This document shows, piece by piece, positions 7,717 to 16,674 of a stretch of DNA of 64,000 bases. The translations under genes and the position numbers were made by a program. The stretch is from contig NZ_CP066339.1 of assembly GCF_016406125.1 (NCBI RefSeq), positions 868,001 through 932,000 on the forward strand. The letters are read 5' to 3'. The notes below the pieces were generated by a model that saw nothing but the letters and a program-made list of their open reading frames with translations, was not told where the DNA came from and ran no database searches. This DNA comes from Alicyclobacillus sp. SO9. Its GTDB lineage: Bacteria > Bacillota > Bacilli > Alicyclobacillales > Alicyclobacillaceae. How positions within the stretch are numbered: the first letter of the stretch is position 1; each line of letters begins with the position of its first letter.

Positions 7717-9351
7717 ATGCCAGTAACTTGTATTGTTTGTAACAGACCACTTCGGGCACCGAGAAGTGTCATGCAGCAAGTGGGACCCGTTTGCGCAAAG
7801 CGTGTGCGCGAATTGGGTGCACAAATTCAGGCGCAAATGCGAAATGAAGGGACGTGGACAGATTCTGCAGCGTCTAGCTTTCGACCGGGGCAAGACGGAT
7901 GGCTTGCTTTGGCGCAGCAAGCGCATGAAGGATATGTCCACACACGCGCCGCGAGAAGAGCAGCAAGAATCCGAGCCAGGCAACAGGCGCAGGGAACTCC
8001 GCAGCCCGAGCCAAGGACAGAAATCGTCCCTCATGTTTGGTCTGCGACACAACAGGACTACGGAGACCTGGAGTATGTATATCTCAGTGCTGACCAGGCT
8101 GAATGTCATTCCAGTTCCGGAAATACCTACTTTGTGACAGAAAACTCCTGTACGTGTCCGCATCATGACCATAGGGGTGCAGTCTGTCGCCATATTCAAG
8201 GGTTCCGCCAGTTACAAGGGATTCCTGCAGAACCTGAGACGGTCTCTGATCCCGTTCCTCGTTCCATGGTTCAGTCTGAACCCGACTTGTCTGCCTTCGA
8301 TTCACCAGAAGAGGCGTACCGTGAACAACAACTGAATGTCTGGCGCAGCTATTCAGGACAACCGACCCTGTGGATGTCTCAGGATGACCAGGCTTGGGAA
8401 GCCCTTCGTGACGAGGCTAGGGGAGACTTATCTTATGCTTACGAGGGGGTTTTGGGAGGTACGGACAACACCTTTGGCTTGGAGATCGAGTTTGAAGATG
8501 GCGATACGGATTCTATCGGCAGAGAACTGTACGGGGACGGTTTGTTGCTCTCCCCTCAACGCAGCGGATACCATGGCCGGACTGCGGAAGGAAAGTGGAA
8601 ATTTGAATATGACGCGTCTGTCTCCAGGGGAGAGCGTGGGGGAGAACTCGTCTCTCCGGTATTTGTTGACTCCCGAGAGAGTTGGGCACAAATCCAACGC
8701 GTGGCCGAAGTGGTCCATCGACATGGGGGCCGGGTGACCGTCAGTACGGGTGGGCATGTACATATCGGCATGGATCCGTTAGATGACCGAGCGTACCGTT
8801 GGCAGCGTCTTGCTCGTATCGGATTGGGCTACGAGAAGGCACTGTATCGGATGGGGGCAGCGGATGACGCCGCTTTTCAACGCGGGGACGCTGGGCGTCA
8901 TAGAGGCGCTCATTATGCCAACCCGATCCCCGATTCGGCCCGAAGAATGTACGGGACCTCTTTAACAGCCGACCAGGCGAGACGGTTGCTTGTCAACCAC
9001 TCTGGGAGAGGGCATGGTGCGCGATACACGGCGTTCAATACCATGGGCTATATTGAACGGGGCATCCCAACCGTCGAGTTTCGCTATCCCAATAGTTCAC
9101 TGGATCCCCGCTCCCTGCAAGCGCAGGTTCGTGTGACCAACGCATTGGTCCATCAGTCTGCCATCCTGAGACAGGCTACAGACCAGGGGCAGCTGCTGCC
9201 AGGACTGTCTCAAACCCGTGAGCAATGTCGTGTCAGTCAGCGTGTTTCGGAAGAACAAGAAACACAGAACTTCCGCAAGTTCCTGGACGTGCTTGGGAAT
9301 CGGGAGGTTCAATTGGCCGCAACATGGCTGTGGTTGCGAGGACGAGCATGA
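7717..9351 (+). CDS. Zinc-finger/SWIM/amidoligase fusion protein
   Basis: A 544-aa protein with three parts. Residues 5-26 (CIVCNRPL...GPVC) look like a DUF6011-type zinc ribbon. Residues 145-159 (CTCPHHDHRGAVCRH) match the SWIM finger CxC...CxH. From about residue 253 a glutamine-synthetase-like amidoligase domain begins (FGLEIEFE), with GGELVSP, a GGHVHIG motif and a late EFRYPNSSLDP motif, all features of the Amidoligase_2 family. Such enzymes are predicted to form amide or isopeptide bonds using ATP. It heads an operon that ends in a gamma-glutamylcyclotransferase-like gene, a pairing known for amidoligases. The zinc parts suggest nucleic acid or protein binding. Substrate unknown. Confidence 0.8.
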   Translation: MPVTCIVCNRPLRAPRSVMQQVGPVCAKRVRELGAQIQAQMRNEGTWTDSAASSFRPGQDGWLALAQQAHEGYVHTRAARRAARIRARQQAQGTPQPEPRTEIVPHVWSATQQDYGDLEYVYLSADQAECHSSSGNTYFVTENSCTCPHHDHRGAVCRHIQGFRQLQGIPAEPETVSDPVPRSMVQSEPDLSAFDSPEEAYREQQLNVWRSYSGQPTLWMSQDDQAWEALRDEARGDLSYAYEGVLGGTDNTFGLEIEFEDGDTDSIGRELYGDGLLLSPQRSGYHGRTAEGKWKFEYDASVSRGERGGELVSPVFVDSRESWAQIQRVAEVVHRHGGRVTVSTGGHVHIGMDPLDDRAYRWQRLARIGLGYEKALYRMGAADDAAFQRGDAGRHRGAHYANPIPDSARRMYGTSLTADQARRLLVNHSGRGHGARYTAFNTMGYIERGIPTVEFRYPNSSLDPRSLQAQVRVTNALVHQSAILRQATDQGQLLPGLSQTREQCRVSQRVSEEQETQNFRKFLDVLGNREVQLAATWLWLRGRA

Positions 9352-9421
9352 TGGACTCATTGACACAGTCTGACACGTAATGTATCATATACGAAACAAA
9401 GATGAGACCGGAGGAGTTTAT

Positions 9422-10132
9422 ATGAAACGTATTGATGAGAACAGCGAACTGACCGCAGCCTTCGTCGTGAGCTATGAAGGCAGGATGTTTGAGGCGGACA
9501 CCCCGAGCCAAATCCTGACGGAGATAACCGGGGTCTTTTTCCCGGATGAAGAGCCGATTACAAGATGGCTGGTGCGTGGGAAGTATGCAAGACAATGGCT
9601 CAACACCTTTGCAGCAGAGTCCAGAAAAGCTGAAATCGTGAGTGGTGACCGGAAGGTGGAAGCCAACTTTATCAATCGGTACAGCAAGGATGAATCTGAG
9701 AATGAGGAATTCAGTTCTATGGAGTGGAGTGACGAGCCGGTAGCAGTGATCAATATTCTAACGGATCGGACGCTGTTTCAATCGTTGTTGGAACTAGACC
9801 TCCTATCGGTGATGGAAAGAGAGGACGTATTCTACTTCCGGAACGGGGGTCCCTGGGCCGCATCGTACGAGGCCGGGCAAACCTCCTGTCAGTTGTGCCG
9901 GTATTTTCGTTCATTTCCGGATGGCAGCACACGATGTGTGGATCAAGCGGTGGATCTACAACATGGTGAGCGGGTCAGTCCAGATGCGCCTGTGGGGTGG
10001 TTCTGCCAAGCCTTTGCGCCCTTACATGACAATGACGGGCTGGATGAACGGGTTGGGGGAAAGTATGTCCCGATATCTCCAGACATGGTGCATCTCCCCG
10101 AATGGCAGGTCAACTATGTCAGCGAAGAATAG
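9422..10132 (+). CDS. Uncharacterised protein with a four-cysteine C-terminal motif
   Basis: A 236-aa acidic soluble protein. The ATG at 9422 has GGAGG, which makes it better than an upstream in-frame ATG at 9380. I do not recognise the family. The last third contains CQLCRYF, a Cys about 15 residues later (TRCVDQ), and a fourth in GWFCQAFAP. This resembles a metal- or Fe-S-binding site, like the small Cys-rich domains that follow many phage and plasmid proteins. It lies between the amidoligase and the XRE regulator and overlaps the latter by 17 bases, so it belongs to the same operon. It could be a substrate, a partner of the amidoligase, or an independent accessory protein. Confidence 0.7.
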   Translation: MKRIDENSELTAAFVVSYEGRMFEADTPSQILTEITGVFFPDEEPITRWLVRGKYARQWLNTFAAESRKAEIVSGDRKVEANFINRYSKDESENEEFSSMEWSDEPVAVINILTDRTLFQSLLELDLLSVMEREDVFYFRNGGPWAASYEAGQTSCQLCRYFRSFPDGSTRCVDQAVDLQHGERVSPDAPVGWFCQAFAPLHDNDGLDERVGGKYVPISPDMVHLPEWQVNYVSEE

Positions 10133-10481
10133 AGTTGGAGGGAGAATCCAAGCTCTTCGAAAGGCCCAGACGATGTCTTTACGTCGTCTGGGTGAGCTTT
10201 CAGGTGTAAGTGCATCCCAGCTGTCCAAGATTGAGGCAGGTACACATGATACGACGGTGGGTACCCTGGAGAACATTGCACAGGCATTAGGATGTACAGC
10301 GGCTGAACTTCTCAGTGACAGCATGGATGGTGTCATGGATTTGGAGATGCTCTGTTACACGTCTGCGGCGTGGCGTACGACAGCAGGAGTCCTGTATCCG
10401 ACCGACGAGGAGAGAAAGCTGATGGCGCAACAGATTCGGATGGTTCAAACGTATTTGTCATCTGGAGGAGGCGAAAAGTGA
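10116..10481 (+). CDS. XRE-family HTH regulator
   Basis: A 121-aa DNA-binding protein. The N-terminal helix-turn-helix (about residues 10-65) has the standard XRE pattern: IQALRKAQTMSLRRLGELSG, then SASQLSKIEAG, then TLENIAQALGC. The C-terminal half is short and shows no ligand domain. The start overlaps the previous gene, and its stop codon (TGATG) overlaps the start of the next gene, so it is translated as part of the amidoligase operon. It probably controls this operon or the wider accessory block; its target is not visible. Confidence 0.85.
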   Translation: MSAKNRVGGRIQALRKAQTMSLRRLGELSGVSASQLSKIEAGTHDTTVGTLENIAQALGCTAAELLSDSMDGVMDLEMLCYTSAAWRTTAGVLYPTDEERKLMAQQIRMVQTYLSSGGGEK

Positions 10482-10858
10482 TGTGGGTGTTCGTATATGG
10501 CACGCTGCGTTCCGGTGAATCCAATCACCACGTCATTCAAGAAGACATTGTCGAGTTAGAGCCAGGAAAAGTGGCAGGCGTGCTGCACGACGCCGGTCAC
10601 TTTCCTTATCTGGTTACCGGTGATTCGGGTTGTGGATATGTCACAGGGGACTGGCTACGAATTGAAAATGATACGGCGCTCGTGAAACTGGACAGTCTGG
10701 AAGGATTCAAGGAAGCTGGCTATGAGTTCAACCATTATGATCGTGTGGTATTGAAGGATGTCAATTCGGGCCGAACTGGGTGGGTGTACATAGCGGGGCC
10801 AAGGATTCGAACTGAGATCTATTCAGTCATCAGTTCGGGAGACTGGAAAGTAAGATAG
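10481..10858 (+). CDS. Gamma-glutamylcyclotransferase-like (GGCT/AIG2) protein
   Basis: A 125-aa protein with the GGCT fold. The N-terminal substrate loop VYGTLRSG (residues 4-11) and the later DSLEGF, with the usual catalytic Glu, are both present, followed by YDRVVLKD and a final WVYI strand. The ATG overlaps the XRE stop (TGATG), with GGAGGAGG upstream. Family members cyclise gamma-glutamyl amines and so reverse gamma-glutamyl amide bonds. Next to an amidoligase, the natural reading is that one enzyme makes, and the other trims or removes, a glutamyl-type amide. The substrate is not known. Confidence 0.85.
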   Translation: MWVFVYGTLRSGESNHHVIQEDIVELEPGKVAGVLHDAGHFPYLVTGDSGCGYVTGDWLRIENDTALVKLDSLEGFKEAGYEFNHYDRVVLKDVNSGRTGWVYIAGPRIRTEIYSVISSGDWKVR

Positions 10859-11349
10859 AAGGTATGGTTAAGGATGAAAATTCTCACTCTTTTCGACCGG
10901 CAAACTTATGCGTCTTTAATGTGTCCTGATGAACTATACTCTAAATTAACATCAAGGTTGTTAGTATTTCACGTCAAAATAGGGTGTTCTTTTGTGTTTA
11001 TCAACAGTGTCGTGTATGAGCCATAGGGTTGTTTTGACGTTCACTATAAATTGAACGAACTATCCGGTGCGCATCTAAGCTCGCCGTTGTGAATTACCGC
11101 CGCTCATAGTCCTAGTCTCTTGCTCACGAATGTAACCTTCCACTTTAATTTAGCTATTCTCATTATCATAGGTTTTTGATGGTTGTGATGCACCTCGGAG
11201 CCCCGATTAAGTGCTCTCTTGGCACGACTTCAAGAGCGTTAATAATACGGGGAATCACTTGAGCATGATTCTGCAGACTGCGTTGACATTTAGGGGCTCA
11301 CATCTTCGCAACTAGACTGTAAACCGGAAAACATGATTTTCCGAACCCG
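10859..11349. other. Non-coding gap between convergent amidoligase and ger operons
   Basis: About 490 bases. No gene is supportable. Near 11321-11345 a short inverted repeat (GGAAAAcatgaTTTTCC) lies just past the end of gerB and may act in termination, though it has no T-run. Confidence 0.4.
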
Positions 11350-12441
11350 TCACTCAGTTTGAATACGTTTCCTCAGCATGGCGATTAACAATCCCAACAC
11401 TGGAAGTCCAATATTTAGTACAGGCAAAACAAATGGTTCAACAATTTGGGTAGGGTAATGTTTGGTACTAACCACAATAGAAGACGGTAACAAGGATATT
11501 ACGAAGGCACAGATGGAGATGAACACCGTAGTCAAACGAACATTTACACCAATAAGATCTGTGGTGACTTGAGACGCAACCCAAGCATACACTGCGATGC
11601 GAATGAATGCACTGAAAAACCAAATCACTACAATAATCGAATCTACGTTCTGAATAAAGTTGGCAATGGAAATGAAGCGCATCAACATGAAGAATGGATT
11701 CCACATTCTTGAGGGGAGCGTGGGGCCAAAAATAGACGTGGTCTCTATTGTAGCAAGCATTAGAATGACTCCGGCAATCCCCGTTCCCCATACGCCGGCT
11801 AGACGTGATTTCTGGTCTGAAAGATAGGGATACATGACCATGACCACGGTGCCTTGGGTAAGAAACGAAGCAGCAGGTATAGCCCCAGATATCAATGACT
11901 GTGCCAGGTGGGGCCGTAGGATTGGCAGCAGATTGTCTAGCGGCTGAACACGGAAGGATATTACCAACGCCAGAGTGAGCGTACCTAGTACCAGAGGGGT
12001 GATGATTTCACTGCTTCGTCCTAATGATTCGATGCCGCCTGCTAGGATCGCATATGCGGATAGTGCAAGGATACAGAGGATTACGAATTGAAATGGAGTG
12101 TTGTAAAGTTGCAATGTAGGCATAGCGAAATCAACGATTTGGCGTACTGCCATTCCGGTTACCACGGTCCACTGTATGGCATAAATGGCGACGATAGGTA
12201 TACCAAGGATGGGACCAAACACGCCCTTGAAGCAGCCGGCGAAAGATCTTTCTGGATATAGGCTACTAAGCTGTACTGCGAGATAGGTAAATAGCATGCT
12301 GGCAACAGTCGCTATGATTATCGAAATCCACGCATCCTGGTGCACTTTCTGTACAGTGGGCGTAATCATAGCCATTAAGGACATGCCGACGTCAAACGTG
12401 GTCATCAAGAAAAGCGTTTGAATACCAGATATTTTCTGCAC
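11350..12441 (-). CDS. Spore germination receptor subunit B (GerAB/GerKB type permease)
   Basis: A 363-aa integral membrane protein of the APC-superfamily endospore germination permeases. It starts QKISGIQTLFLMTTFD and shows about ten hydrophobic segments, the usual length and layout for GerB subunits. This subunit binds the germinant in GerA-type receptors of the inner spore membrane. It is the third gene of a minus-strand gerA-gerC-gerB operon, 9 bases after gerC. In forespores such operons are usually made under sigma-G; I could not pin the promoter here. The germinant cannot be predicted. Confidence 0.88.
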   Translation of the reverse strand: MQKISGIQTLFLMTTFDVGMSLMAMITPTVQKVHQDAWISIIIATVASMLFTYLAVQLSSLYPERSFAGCFKGVFGPILGIPIVAIYAIQWTVVTGMAVRQIVDFAMPTLQLYNTPFQFVILCILALSAYAILAGGIESLGRSSEIITPLVLGTLTLALVISFRVQPLDNLLPILRPHLAQSLISGAIPAASFLTQGTVVMVMYPYLSDQKSRLAGVWGTGIAGVILMLATIETTSIFGPTLPSRMWNPFFMLMRFISIANFIQNVDSIIVVIWFFSAFIRIAVYAWVASQVTTDLIGVNVRLTTVFISICAFVISLLPSSIVVSTKHYPTQIVEPFVLPVLNIGLPVLGLLIAMLRKRIQTE

Positions 12442-12450
12442 TGTAAGACC

Positions 12451-13629
12451 TCACATCTGAACATGTTGGTGAAGTGCTGTACCCATTTCACCAATTGTTT
12501 TGATTGGGATATGCGCGTACACGTGAACGGTGGCATGACTGAAAATTTCGGGCCATTGATCTGTGACTTTACTCCATTCGAGTGGATAGTTCTTTTGGCA
12601 TGTGCGATCGAAACGAAAAATATCTGTGTGATAGTCCTGCTGTACTCTCTGGATTAGTTGTAGCAGGCCGCTCTGGATTTGCTGTTCTAAAGCTGTTTGG
12701 ACTTTATCAATATTGGATTGTTTTTGTAAACTAAGGCTTGTGTTGTTTTCAGTAATACGCCCATCCCCGTAAAGAAACACCGCTACGTCAAGGTGGCGTT
12801 TTTTCAGCCTTACCTTCAGTTTCGACTTTAAATGATTCGTGTAAACGCTCATTGATTGGCCCGTGTTTGGGATCTTCACGGCAAAGGTCTGATGTGTCAG
12901 GTGGCCGACCTCCCAAAATCGATAGACTGTTTCCGTATAGTCAATTTGCCCTACCATGCGCAGCTTCTTGTCGAACACGGCTCGGCCAGCGAATCGAAGT
13001 TGATGACTACCAGCGTCAGCCATATAGTCACTCGGGTGGCTTTCGATCTTCACAAGCGGCAACGTAGGACAAGTGGTTTTGCTTGCTGCAGCTCTCAAGA
13101 ACTCGACATATGTTGTACCTGGCGGGCCCCCTCCGACCACAGATCTTGACTTTAAGGCTGCAATGCTTGGCAACTTCTCTACTACTGAAGGAATCTTGAG
13201 TACATTACCTGCGTTGGCACCTTGAACAATGGACATATCTGTACGAATCCTCGAATCTGGAGACCGAGTAAACTCGTCAATAATCTCATTGAGACCATTT
13301 TTAGCGGTCTGTTGACCAATAAAGATGTTTCTTCGATGACCAACAAAGATGTTTCTGGATAAGCGTAGTTGTAGTAGTTGAGCCGCTTGAAGAACCGTAT
13401 CCCCCTTGGAGCTCATGGAATAGAAGCGCTCGTTAGGACTCTCGACATTGTGTCCCAGAGCACTTGGATTCGCAAACTGATCGGTAAGTAGAATGTGCCC
13501 GTCGTCGGTTGTATCAATGGCTGAACTAATGACAATGGCACGATCGTTTAATTCCTTCATGTCCCAACATCCTGTGGTAAGAAAGACACATGCTAGTCCG
13601 GAAATGAGTGTGATCCACACCTTATTCAC
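12451..13629 (-). CDS. Spore germination receptor lipoprotein subunit C (Ger(x)C)
   Basis: A 392-aa lipoprotein. The signal peptide ends in a lipobox (LTTGC, Cys at residue 21), followed directly by the family hallmark WDMKELNDRAIV. The remainder has the three-domain alpha/beta pattern of GerAC proteins, including the RNIFVGHRRNIFIG segment. It is lipidated and sits on the outer face of the spore inner membrane as part of the germinant receptor. The start overlaps the gerA stop by 4 bases, and gerB follows after 9 bases, so the three are one operon. Confidence 0.9.
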   Translation of the reverse strand: MNKVWITLISGLACVFLTTGCWDMKELNDRAIVISSAIDTTDDGHILLTDQFANPSALGHNVESPNERFYSMSSKGDTVLQAAQLLQLRLSRNIFVGHRRNIFIGQQTAKNGLNEIIDEFTRSPDSRIRTDMSIVQGANAGNVLKIPSVVEKLPSIAALKSRSVVGGGPPGTTYVEFLRAAASKTTCPTLPLVKIESHPSDYMADAGSHQLRFAGRAVFDKKLRMVGQIDYTETVYRFWEVGHLTHQTFAVKIPNTGQSMSVYTNHLKSKLKVRLKKRHLDVAVFLYGDGRITENNTSLSLQKQSNIDKVQTALEQQIQSGLLQLIQRVQQDYHTDIFRFDRTCQKNYPLEWSKVTDQWPEIFSHATVHVYAHIPIKTIGEMGTALHQHVQM

Positions 13630-15161
13630 TTTGAATCACGATTAGGACCTGGTTTCTGACCAGATGGAATCCTCTTCTTGTTTGACCCGGTGACAAGTAC
13701 TGGACGCTCGCGTAACATCCATCTTGGAAGTCGCAACAACGCGTCTTGAATAGACGGCCGAACAATCGGGGCAACCGGAGTCATGTAAGGAACCCCAAAG
13801 GATCGTAAATTCACCTGATGGATTAATAGGGTAAGTACTGCAAAAGCGATGCCCAACAGTCCCAACATACCTGCCATGAGCAACACTACAAATCGCAGTA
13901 GTCGAAATGAAAATCCAAAATTGTAACGCGGGGTTGCAAAGGATGCAATGCCACCAGTGGCTACCATAATCACGACTGGTGCATCCACAAGACCTGCTTC
14001 AACTGCGGTCTGACCCAAAACCAGAGCACCAACAATACTGATTGCTGAACCTACGGACTTGGGCAAACGTATACCGGCTTCCCGTAACGCTTCAAAGACA
14101 ATTTCCATTAAAAATGCCTCAATGACAGTTGGAAATGGGCTCGGTTCCCTTGCAGCGGCAAAACTGAGTATCAGATTTGTCGGTAGCATTTGAGGTTCGT
14201 AGGTGGACAACGCGACATAAGTCGGAGTTAGAAAAATAGAAAGATTCAGCAATCCGAATCTCAGCCAACGAACGACAGTCGTATAGATAAATCGCTCATA
14301 GTAATCCTCAGCAGCTTGAAAACCACTCCAAAATGTCATGGGAACAATTAGGACGAAGGGGTCTCCATCAATTAGGATGGCACACTTCCCTTCGATGAGG
14401 CAGGAGACAACGACATCTGGTCTTTCTGTATTTTGAACCTGCGGATAAGGCGAAAAAGGACTGTCTTCAATAAATTCCTCAATGTAATGGGAAGAGATTA
14501 TCGCATCGATGTCAATGTCTGAAATACGGGAGCGTACTTCCCGTAACACGTCAGGGTTGACAATACCATCTATGTAACCGAGAACAACGTCGGTCTGTGA
14601 CAATTGCCCAATGACGAAAGGTTCAAGCTTAAAGTCTTTGGACTTGATTTTTCGACGTAAGATGGCCGTGTTTGTTTGTAGTGTTTCAACGAAGCCCTCT
14701 CTTGGGCCACGAATGACTGACTCAGACATTGGTTCTTCGACAGCCCGTGATTCCCGATTTGTGATATCTACGACGAAGGCTTTAGAGCAACCATCGGCAA
14801 ACAGTACAAGCTTCGCTGTCAACACTGCTTCTTGCACTACAGACCATTTTTCGGTGATGAATGTCCTGCCGCCGGCAGCACATATTCTGAACAACGTCTT
14901 CTCCAAGTCTCTGTTGTTTTTAAGGTTCGGTTGCAGTAGAGATTTCAAAATCACTTCGTCCAAGAGTTGACGATCAGTCAAGCCATTGATGTAAACTAAC
15001 AAGCACTCCACGTCAGAACCGGCATAGACCCTCCGTATGTTGATGTCGGATGACTGTTGAAAAAAGGTTTGAATAGCTTGTTCATTGGTCGCGACGCGAC
15101 TACTTACCCTTCGGTTCTCATGAGTCTTACGATGCGGTTCATCTGATTTCCGAAACAACAT
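13626..15161 (-). CDS. Spore germination receptor subunit A (GerA family)
   Basis: A GerA-family protein of about 511 aa from the ATG at 15161, which has GGAG 9 bases upstream. In-frame starts further up (ATG 15227, TTG 15233) lack a good site. It has a hydrophilic N-terminal domain (about residues 30-270), the strongly conserved EEFIEDSPFSPYPQVQNTER segment, and a C-terminal membrane half with about five helices. It forms the germinant receptor with GerB and GerC and is thought to take part in ion release. A divergent small membrane protein gene (15369) shares the upstream region. Confidence 0.88.
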   Translation of the reverse strand: MLFRKSDEPHRKTHENRRVSSRVATNEQAIQTFFQQSSDINIRRVYAGSDVECLLVYINGLTDRQLLDEVILKSLLQPNLKNNRDLEKTLFRICAAGGRTFITEKWSVVQEAVLTAKLVLFADGCSKAFVVDITNRESRAVEEPMSESVIRGPREGFVETLQTNTAILRRKIKSKDFKLEPFVIGQLSQTDVVLGYIDGIVNPDVLREVRSRISDIDIDAIISSHYIEEFIEDSPFSPYPQVQNTERPDVVVSCLIEGKCAILIDGDPFVLIVPMTFWSGFQAAEDYYERFIYTTVVRWLRFGLLNLSIFLTPTYVALSTYEPQMLPTNLILSFAAAREPSPFPTVIEAFLMEIVFEALREAGIRLPKSVGSAISIVGALVLGQTAVEAGLVDAPVVIMVATGGIASFATPRYNFGFSFRLLRFVVLLMAGMLGLLGIAFAVLTLLIHQVNLRSFGVPYMTPVAPIVRPSIQDALLRLPRWMLRERPVLVTGSNKKRIPSGQKPGPNRDSK

Positions 15162-15368
15162 TGAATTATGCTCCATCCTTTCAAGTGGTAGACCCTTACA
15201 TAATGCCGGATGTGTAACGTTTAACATGCCCAAAAATTCTTGCTAAAATGCGAAGAATTGTGAGACGACATTCGTATTTTCCTGCGTATGTGTCGTGCAA
15301 TATGTAGCCGCGTCGCATGTCCCTGATTTGGCATATTCATAAATAAACAGACAGAGGGGGAGAACAAT

Positions 15369-15803
15369 GTGGCAAGAAAAGGACTTCACCATCGTACGCA
15401 GACAAGGAATGGATTAGTGGCATTGCAATATTCCATTGATTTTTTCATTGCCATATTGCTATTAACAGGGGCCATATCCACCTCCGGAATCTTTGTTGTA
15501 CCTGAAGGGTTTTTTCTAGCTGCTACAGGTCCAGTATTTGGAAGCGATTTATTTGAAGGAAAGTCCGCTGAAACATCGATTGGGTTGAGAGCCGTGAACG
15601 TGATTGTTGCAATCTTGTTGATTTTGAATGTAATACGAGTGACGGGCCCATATATTACAAGTCAGCGTGCCATAATTGTGTTTAGTGGCGAGATATTTGG
15701 TATTAACGAGATTGCGGAAGTGGTAGGGCTAGATGAGATGGACAGAGATGTTGCATTTGAACTACGTCAATATGTTCGGTCTCAATTACTGCACGAACAT
15801 TGA
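15369..15803 (+). CDS. Ger-linked small membrane protein, copy 1 (unrecognised family)
   Basis: A 144-aa protein starting at GTG 15369 with GAGGGGGAG upstream; the overlapping ATG at 15367 runs into a stop after 16 codons. Two hydrophobic segments (about residues 20-45 and 75-95) flank a loop with FVVPEGFF and LFEGKS, and a hydrophilic tail follows. I do not recognise the family. A clear paralogue lies at 53867-54274, again divergent from a gerA gene. Identical runs include RNGLVALQYSIDF and ILLILNVIRVTG. The repeated divergent pairing suggests a role with the germinant receptor in the spore membrane. This is inference. Confidence 0.75.
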   Translation: MARKGLHHRTQTRNGLVALQYSIDFFIAILLLTGAISTSGIFVVPEGFFLAATGPVFGSDLFEGKSAETSIGLRAVNVIVAILLILNVIRVTGPYITSQRAIIVFSGEIFGINEIAEVVGLDEMDRDVAFELRQYVRSQLLHEH

Positions 15804-16553
15804 CTTAGGACAAGACAATGTAAGGGTGGTCTTTGCTCAAGGACAACAATAGACTTCTGGTTCGTTGGTGTTCGGTTTTACTTGGGTGACGCTCGGCACT
15901 TGATTCAGTCTGTAAATCCGATTGAGGTCGGTCAGGTTTGTCGACTGCAGTAGTGCAGGCAACAATTAATCAGTCGTGCGTGATCCTATCACTGAACAAT
16001 TTCCCATACGATTGTCACTGTCGCGTGATTGGCACAAGGTGAATATGGCTGGCATCCAATGACCAGATATCTGCCTCTTGACGACATTTTATAAAATGTG
16101 ATTCCATGATACATTCTTGAGTGGGTTAAATATGTAAGATTACAATGAATAAAAGGTGTGAGTTGTGGAACGGAAAGAATATTGAATATTCAGTTTATAA
16201 ATCTAAGGATAACCTCTCCCTAAGGTTATCAAAAAAGCTGCGCCAAGTTTTGGGTGCGTACCTCAAAAAGCGAGAACACTGGTTTCAAAACGAGAGCGCA
16301 AAATGTGTTCAGTAGTAATACAGTCGCCGTGGCCTTGTGCAAAATTCCCAGATGGTTTAGTTATGACTTTGGCCCAAATGTAATTGATGCTTTTATTCTA
16401 ATGCATTATTTAGTAAAGGTAGTGGTGTTTAGGGAAAAGCAACCTCATTGGTAGCGCTGCGTATTCTTTGTTGCCATAGGTCCCAAATCCACTAGGTAAC
16501 AATTTGGTCTATCTCCACATCGTCATGTCACACTATCTCTTCTCTCTACTCTT
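15804..16553. other. Non-coding stretch with one strong hairpin
   Basis: About 750 bases with no supportable gene. A short ORF at 16254-16454 has no ribosome binding site or recognisable content. The inverted repeat GATAACCT / AGGTTATC at 16208-16230 can form an 8-bp stem. It has A-run on the plus side, so on the minus strand it could act as a terminator-like hairpin in reverse, but no gene points at it. Confidence 0.4.
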
Positions 16554-16597
16554 CTTTGTCATACACCTCTCCATCTTATAGGGGAGGTTCTTTATTT
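16554..16597 (+). promoter_or_regulatory. TTGTCATGC-hairpin element, copy 3
   Basis: CTTTGTCATACA is followed by an 8-bp stem ACCTCTCC / GGGGAGGT (one T-G pair) around loop ATCTTATA, then TTCTTTATTT. One base of the core differs (TCATA for TCATG). It lies about 80 bases before the serine resolvase start. Confidence 0.55.
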
Positions 16598-16674
16598 GCT
16601 CAGAAAGCAGGTGGAAATCTCGGTGACCAAGCATGTCATCGGTAAATCAACCGTCATGCAAGGAGGCGCGCTTC

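Noticed and set aside
11350-15161. Sigma-G promoter upstream of gerA
   Set aside because: GCATG and CATATTC words occur between 15300 and 15350 but at the wrong spacing, so no promoter is claimed.
16254-16454. Plus-strand 66-codon frame
   Set aside because: No ribosome binding site, odd composition, no neighbour in an operon; treated as non-coding.
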